This document shows positions 60,236 to 64,000 of a stretch of 64,000 nt of DNA, in pieces. The DNA comes from Gammaproteobacteria bacterium (GTDB lineage Bacteria > Pseudomonadota > Gammaproteobacteria > Pseudomonadales > Azotimanducaceae). Position 1 is the first letter of the stretch; each line of letters opens with the position of its first letter. The stretch is from positions 18,166 to 82,165 of the forward strand of contig PAPD01000043.1 in NCBI GenBank assembly GCA_002708765.1, read 5' to 3'. The translations under genes were made by a program, and so were the position numbers. Below the pieces are notes generated by a model. It worked only from the letters and a program-made list of their open reading frames with translations, was not told the origin of the DNA and did no database searches.

Positions 60236-61726
60236 ATGGCGTTTCAATTATCTTTTTCTGAGCTTCTTGATCAGAACCCTCCAGGAAACCTCATTCTCTG
60301 GGATAGTAAAATATTGCTAGCCTATCTCACCCGAGGCGCTGCTAATATATCTTTGCGGACTCTGGAAAGGGCATTAGAAGAAAAGGTACTTCCTAAGGTC
60401 GTTAAGCTGGAGAATATTATAGATAATACCGGGCGACCTCCTAACAATCTTGTTCTTAAAAAGTGGTATCGGGAGGCCCGTCAAAAAAGACATTGTTCTT
60501 TCGTTTTGCAGCATCGGTCTGGAAGTCAGGGTGATGTTTTGATGGTTAATGATGGTAGAGGGGCCAGAAAATGGTCTTTTGTAAAAGGCCCAGCTTCATG
60601 CTCCGATCTTAGAATTTTTATTAGTTCTCTTTCCGAGCGCTACCAGAAAGCTATTATATGGCCGCATTCGAAAAGCCTCACCCTTGTAAGACAATTAGTT
60701 GATGAAAATGGTTCCGATCAAATTGACTTCGGTGATAAAAGAAAATGCAGGCTAGCCTTGAACATATTCCCCGAAGAATTATCCAGATCAAATAAGAAAG
60801 AAACCGGAGAATTTAAAAGAAAAATGACACAGTTACCACACCTTGATGAATTAGAGGCGAACAGCATTCACATTATGAGAGAAGTTGTCGCTGAAACAGA
60901 TAATCCTGTCATGTTATATTCCATAGGTAAGGACTCTTCTGTGATGCTTAGGCTCGCTCAGAAAGCGTTTTATCCCAGTAAGCCTCCGTTCCCGTTACTG
61001 CATGTGGATACCCGATGGAAATTCAAGGCGATGTATGAATTTCGGGAACAGATTTCCTCCACCACAGGAATGAATCTCATAGTCCATATCAACCCCGAAG
61101 GCATAGCAAAGAATATTAATCCTTTTGATCATGGTAGCGCATTGCATACCGATATAATGAAAACACAAGGACTTAAGCAGGCTCTCGATAAATATGGATT
61201 CGATGCTGCTTTTGGTGGAGCTCGAAGAGATGAAGAAATGAGCCGTGCAAAAGAAAGAGTTTTTTCTTTTCGTAACAAGTCTCATCAGTGGGATCCTAAA
61301 ACGCAAAGACCGGAGCTATGGAATCTTTATAACGGACGAAAAAACCCTGGTGAAAGTCTCCGTGTTTTTCCTCTGTCGGACTGGACCGAGCTCGATATTT
61401 GGCAATATATTTTCCAAGAGAACATTCCGATAGTGCCTCTTTATTTTGCTGCCGAGCGACCTGTCATTAGTCGTGATGGGATGCTGTTGTTAGTAGATGA
61501 CGAACGCCTAGAAGTGTTTCCCGATGAAAAAATAGAAAATAAGATGATAAGGTTCCGCACGCTGGGTTGTTATCCTCTGACTGGTGCCATTGAGTCCGAG
61601 GCAGATAATTTGTCCAAAATTCTGTTGGAGTTATTGGACTCTAAAATGAGTGAACGTCAGGGACGGGCGATTGACACAGACGTTGCTGCTTCAATGGAGA
61701 AGAAAAAACAGGAGGGCTATTTCTGA
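60236..61726 (+). CDS. cysD: Sulfate adenylyltransferase subunit 2 (CysD) with unrecognised N-terminal domain
   Basis: 496 residues against about 300 for CysD. From M197 on it is a full CysD: '[12 protein letters not shown]', PP-loop '[11 protein letters not shown]' (about 228), '[10 protein letters not shown]', '[14 protein letters not shown]', '[16 protein letters not shown]', '[16 protein letters not shown]' and '[10 protein letters not shown]' at the end. With CysN it makes APS from sulfate and ATP. Residues 1-196 match nothing I recognise; '[15 protein letters not shown]' in the first 55 residues could be a helix-turn-helix. An internal ATG at 60824 (GGAGA 13 bp before) could also give ordinary CysD. 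No stop separates the two parts. Confidence 0.9.
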   Translation: MAFQLSFSELLDQNPPGNLILWDSKILLAYLTRGAANISLRTLERALEEKVLPKVVKLENIIDNTGRPPNNLVLKKWYREARQKRHCSFVLQHRSGSQGDVLMVNDGRGARKWSFVKGPASCSDLRIFISSLSERYQKAIIWPHSKSLTLVRQLVDENGSDQIDFGDKRKCRLALNIFPEELSRSNKKETGEFKRKMTQLPHLDELEANSIHIMREVVAETDNPVMLYSIGKDSSVMLRLAQKAFYPSKPPFPLLHVDTRWKFKAMYEFREQISSTTGMNLIVHINPEGIAKNINPFDHGSALHTDIMKTQGLKQALDKYGFDAAFGGARRDEEMSRAKERVFSFRNKSHQWDPKTQRPELWNLYNGRKNPGESLRVFPLSDWTELDIWQYIFQENIPIVPLYFAAERPVISRDGMLLLVDDERLEVFPDEKIENKMIRFRTLGCYPLTGAIESEADNLSKILLELLDSKMSERQGRAIDTDVAASMEKKKQEGYF

Positions 61727-61853
61727 ACAAAAATTGGGGCGTCTCCTCCTGCAAAGATTTTTAAGTCGAACTTTAAAAAATTTGATAAGTGCCGCCGGAT
61801 AATAGGGTATGAGGTGGTTGGATATCGTTTCTGATTTTGTTGCAGAGTCTAAT

Positions 61854-63725
61854 ATGAATGCGAAGTTCCATGACATAGATGGTTATATTCAAAATCAAGC
61901 TGATCTCGATTTGTTGCGGTTTATCACATGTGGATCAGTGGATGATGGAAAGAGCACACTTATAGGGCGGTTGCTTTATGAGGCCCAGTTAATTTTTGAA
62001 GACCAGGTAGCGGCGCTTAGAAATGATTCGAGGCGTCATGGTAGCCAAGATGATGATATCGATTTCGCTCTTTTAGTGGATGGGCTAGCTGCCGAAAGAG
62101 AACAGGGAATTACCATTGATGTGGCTTATCGTTTTTTCTCGACCGAGAACCGGAAATTTATCGTAGCGGACACGCCTGGACACGAGCAATACACCCGCAA
62201 TATGGCTACCGGTGCATCCTCGGCTGAGGCAGCGGTCATTTTGATCGATGCAGTTAATGGGTTATCTGTTCAAACGAGACGGCATTCATTTATTTGTTCG
62301 TTGCTCGGTATAAAACATGTTGCCCTAGCCATAAACAAAATGGATCTGATTGGCTACGATCAGGAAATTTTTCAAAGAATAGTGCGGGAATTTAAGGAAT
62401 TTCGATCCCGTCTAGATTTTCATACAGTCACTCCTATTCCGTTATCTGCTCTGCTGGGCGATAACATCGTTAATCGGTCGCCTGAAACTTCATGGTATTC
62501 GGGACCTACGCTAATAAGTTTTCTGGAAACGTTAAAAAAAAGTGAAGAAAATAAAGAGGATTTCTGTATGCCGGTTCAGTGGGTGAATCGTCCTAATTCC
62601 GTTTTCAGAGGCTTTTCGGGAACAGTACTATCCGGTTCGGTTAAAAAAAATGAGCAGATTAGTTGCCTACCATCCGGAGAGACAGCAAAAATTGAAAACA
62701 TTGTTTTGTATAAGGATAGTTTGGTTGAAGCCAGAAAAAATCAGTCAATTACATTGACATTTGATAAAGAAATCGACTGTTCTCGAGGTAATGTGATAAT
62801 CAGTTCAGAAAATCAACTGGAAGTAGCAGATAAATTTCAAGCTGACCTTGTATGGATGGATCAGGAAGAGGGACATCAGGGAAGGTCGTATATTCTGAAA
62901 TCAAGCGTTACAAGTGTTGGTGTATCGTTAACCGATATCAAATACGAATACAACGTAAATACTTTGGAACAGCTTCCTTCTAGGCGACTAACACTTAACG
63001 CGATAGCTGCTGTTACCTTGACCCTAGATAAATCGATTCCGTTTCAGTCATATAGTGAAAATCGTCGCATGGGATCTTTTATTCTGGTTGACCGTTATAG
63101 CAACGCTACCGTAGCGGCGGGGATGATCAAATTTGCTTTGAGACGGTCGAAGAATATCTATCCGCAAGAATTGAATGTTACTCGAAACGAAAGAGAGCGG
63201 CTTAATGGCCATAAAGCGAGAGTGCTATGGTTTACCGGTTTGTCCGGATCCGGAAAATCATCGATCGCAGATATGTTAGAGCAAGAGCTCCATAATAGAG
63301 GCATAAGAACCTATATCCTCGATGGAGACAATGTCCGTCATGGCTTGAATAAAGATCTAGGTTTTTTGCAAGGCGATCGGGTAGAAAATATACGAAGAGT
63401 AGCGGAAGTTGCGAAGTTAATGCATGACGCCGGGTTGGTTGTAATGGTTTCATTTATCTCTCCTTTCAAGGCTGAGCGAGATATGGCGAGGAGTATGTTT
63501 GGCGAGGGAGAGTTCCTGGAGATTTTCCTGGACACCCCTATCGAAGTTGCAGAGAGCAGAGATGTAAAGGGTCTGTATGCCAAGGCGAGGCGGGGAGAGC
63601 TACCCAATTTTACGGGAATTGATAGTCCCTATGAAGAACCAGAGCGCCCTGAGATAAAATTGAATTCAGGCAAAGATCCCATAGAAAAATGTGTTCAGGC
63701 AATTGTTGATTATCTGGGTTACTGA
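61854..63725 (+). CDS. cysN: Sulfate adenylyltransferase subunit 1/adenylylsulfate kinase fusion (CysN-CysC)
   Basis: 623 residues. The N-terminal GTPase CysN (about 1-430) has '[16 protein letters not shown]' (G1), 'DVAYRFFST', '[18 protein letters not shown]' (G3) and 'AINKMDLI' (G4), then two beta-barrel domains. C-terminal APS kinase CysC (about 445-623) has P-loop '[13 protein letters not shown]', '[17 protein letters not shown]' and '[15 protein letters not shown]'. The pair yields PAPS. This NodQ-like fusion is used both in assimilation and in making sulfated glycans. The ATG at 61854 is preferred over 61809 because AGAG lies 6 bp before it and it matches CysN starts. Confidence 0.95.
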   Translation: MNAKFHDIDGYIQNQADLDLLRFITCGSVDDGKSTLIGRLLYEAQLIFEDQVAALRNDSRRHGSQDDDIDFALLVDGLAAEREQGITIDVAYRFFSTENRKFIVADTPGHEQYTRNMATGASSAEAAVILIDAVNGLSVQTRRHSFICSLLGIKHVALAINKMDLIGYDQEIFQRIVREFKEFRSRLDFHTVTPIPLSALLGDNIVNRSPETSWYSGPTLISFLETLKKSEENKEDFCMPVQWVNRPNSVFRGFSGTVLSGSVKKNEQISCLPSGETAKIENIVLYKDSLVEARKNQSITLTFDKEIDCSRGNVIISSENQLEVADKFQADLVWMDQEEGHQGRSYILKSSVTSVGVSLTDIKYEYNVNTLEQLPSRRLTLNAIAAVTLTLDKSIPFQSYSENRRMGSFILVDRYSNATVAAGMIKFALRRSKNIYPQELNVTRNERERLNGHKARVLWFTGLSGSGKSSIADMLEQELHNRGIRTYILDGDNVRHGLNKDLGFLQGDRVENIRRVAEVAKLMHDAGLVVMVSFISPFKAERDMARSMFGEGEFLEIFLDTPIEVAESRDVKGLYAKARRGELPNFTGIDSPYEEPERPEIKLNSGKDPIEKCVQAIVDYLGY

Positions 63726-63741
63726 AGCAGAAACTCTATAG

Positions 63742-63790
63742 AAACCTTAGATTTGCTTAAAATCTCTTATTCTATGAGGTTTTATTGTTG
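63742..63790 (+). terminator. Possible terminator after cysNC
   Basis: AAACCT and AGGTTTTATT bracket an inner AGATTT/AAATCT hairpin, 15-65 bp after the cysNC stop. The stem is interrupted and the T-run short, so this is tentative. Confidence 0.3.
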
Positions 63791-63831
63791 CGCAACGGTT
63801 ATTCCATCTTTTCGTCATTGCATAAAAGCGT

Positions 63832-63837
63832 TAGAAT
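63832..63837 (+). promoter_or_regulatory. Possible -10 of the tRNA-Val/tRNA-Asp unit
   Basis: TAGAAT 17 bp before tRNA-Val(TAC). No strong -35 hexamer at normal spacing. Confidence 0.35.
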
Positions 63838-63854
63838 GGCTTTTCTTCGAATTT

Positions 63855-63930
63855 GGGTGTTTAGCTCAGTTGGGAGAGCGACGGCCTTACAAGCCGTAGG
63901 TCGCAGGTTCGACCCCTGCAACACCCACCA
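63855..63930 (+). tRNA. tRNA-Val (TAC)
   Basis: A 76-nt cloverleaf with encoded CCA. Acceptor GGGTGTT/AACACCC, D-arm GCTC/GAGC, anticodon stem ACGGC/GCCGT, loop CTTACAA (anticodon TAC), T-arm GCAGG/CCTGC. Here position 33 is the normal T, unlike tRNA-Val(GAC) at 44809. 11 bp before tRNA-Asp. Confidence 0.97.
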
Positions 63931-63941
63931 ATCATTCTAAA

Positions 63942-64000
63942 GGACCGGTAGTTCAGCTGGTTAGAATGCCGGCCTGTCACGCCGGAGGTCGCGGGTTCGA
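63942..64000 (+). tRNA. tRNA-Asp (GTC), 3' end beyond window
   Basis: 59 nt visible. Acceptor 5' strand GGACCGG, D-arm GTTC/GAAT, anticodon stem CCGGC/GCCGG with loop CTGTCAC (anticodon GTC), and T-arm 5' strand GCGGG-TTCGA. Val(TAC)-Asp pairs are common in gammaproteobacteria. Confidence 0.93.

Overview
The window is a gene-dense (about one gene per kb), AT-leaning chromosomal segment of a gammaproteobacterium. The gene order follows Pseudomonadales-type blocks: zipA-ligA; metG/mrp/dcd; DUF2066-perM-hda; yciB/scpA-scpB-rluB; yciK-ubiG-mtaD/gyrA-pheA-hisC-tyrA-cmk-rpsA-ihfB; and thrS-infC-rpmI-rplT-pheS-pheT-ihfA-merR-tRNA-Pro. YciK, YciB, Hda, RNase T, monothiol Grx4 and bifunctional MnmC also fit that class. 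Short spacers, many 1-26 bp gene overlaps, and genes missing from otherwise conserved blocks suggest a compact, probably uncultivated or marine lineage. The species cannot be named from the sequence alone.

Layout. Positions 1-3921 hold the zipA end, ligA, a lipoprotein transglycosylase and a frameshifted D-glycerate 3-kinase. Positions 4041-8875 hold lipid and glycerol metabolism: an acyl-CoA dehydrogenase, an alpha/beta hydrolase, a frameshifted thiolase and glpK. Positions 8877-17270 hold argD, grxD, rnt, pyrC, argG, metG, mrp and dcd. Positions 17286-23264 hold DUF3108 and DUF2066 envelope proteins, a frameshifted PerM-type permease, hda, a MurG-family transferase of Gram-positive-like type, and serA. 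Positions 23265-27704 (minus strand) hold mnmC, yciH, an unknown acidic protein, a membrane cold-shock-domain protein, pdxJ and yciB. Positions 27993-42426 hold scpAB-rluB, yciK-ubiG-mtaD and the gyrA-to-lapA block. Positions 42513-52427 hold tRNA-Asn, uvrB, tRNA-Val(GAC), the thrS-to-merR translation operon and tRNA-Pro. Positions 52540-63725 are a surface-polysaccharide precursor region ending in a sulfate-activation pair (CysD-like and CysN-CysC fusion). tRNA-Val(TAC) and a truncated tRNA-Asp close the window.

How the genes work together. The aromatic block (pheA, hisC, tyrA) lacks aroA and serC, and the neighbouring block lacks mupP and mtnA. SerA and the glycerate kinase both act on the 3-phosphoglycerate node. 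Downstream of tRNA-Pro the genes would supply an undecaprenyl-linked first sugar, UDP-GlcNAc dehydration, GDP-mannose, UDP-glucose, UDP-glucuronate, a deoxysugar reductase and PAPS. This is a plausible kit for an acidic, possibly sulfated, surface glycan.

Most notable points: (i) a CysD enzyme carrying an unrecognised ~196-residue N-terminal domain, with a perfect 15-bp inverted repeat around its promoter; (ii) infC starting at ATC; (iii) a tRNA-Val with C instead of U at position 33; (iv) three genes each broken by one base in a homopolymer, which is most simply sequencing error; (v) a compact overlapping gene set (membrane cold-shock protein, unknown acidic protein, YciH) leading into mnmC. 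No CRISPR array, transposase, integrase or phage gene was seen.
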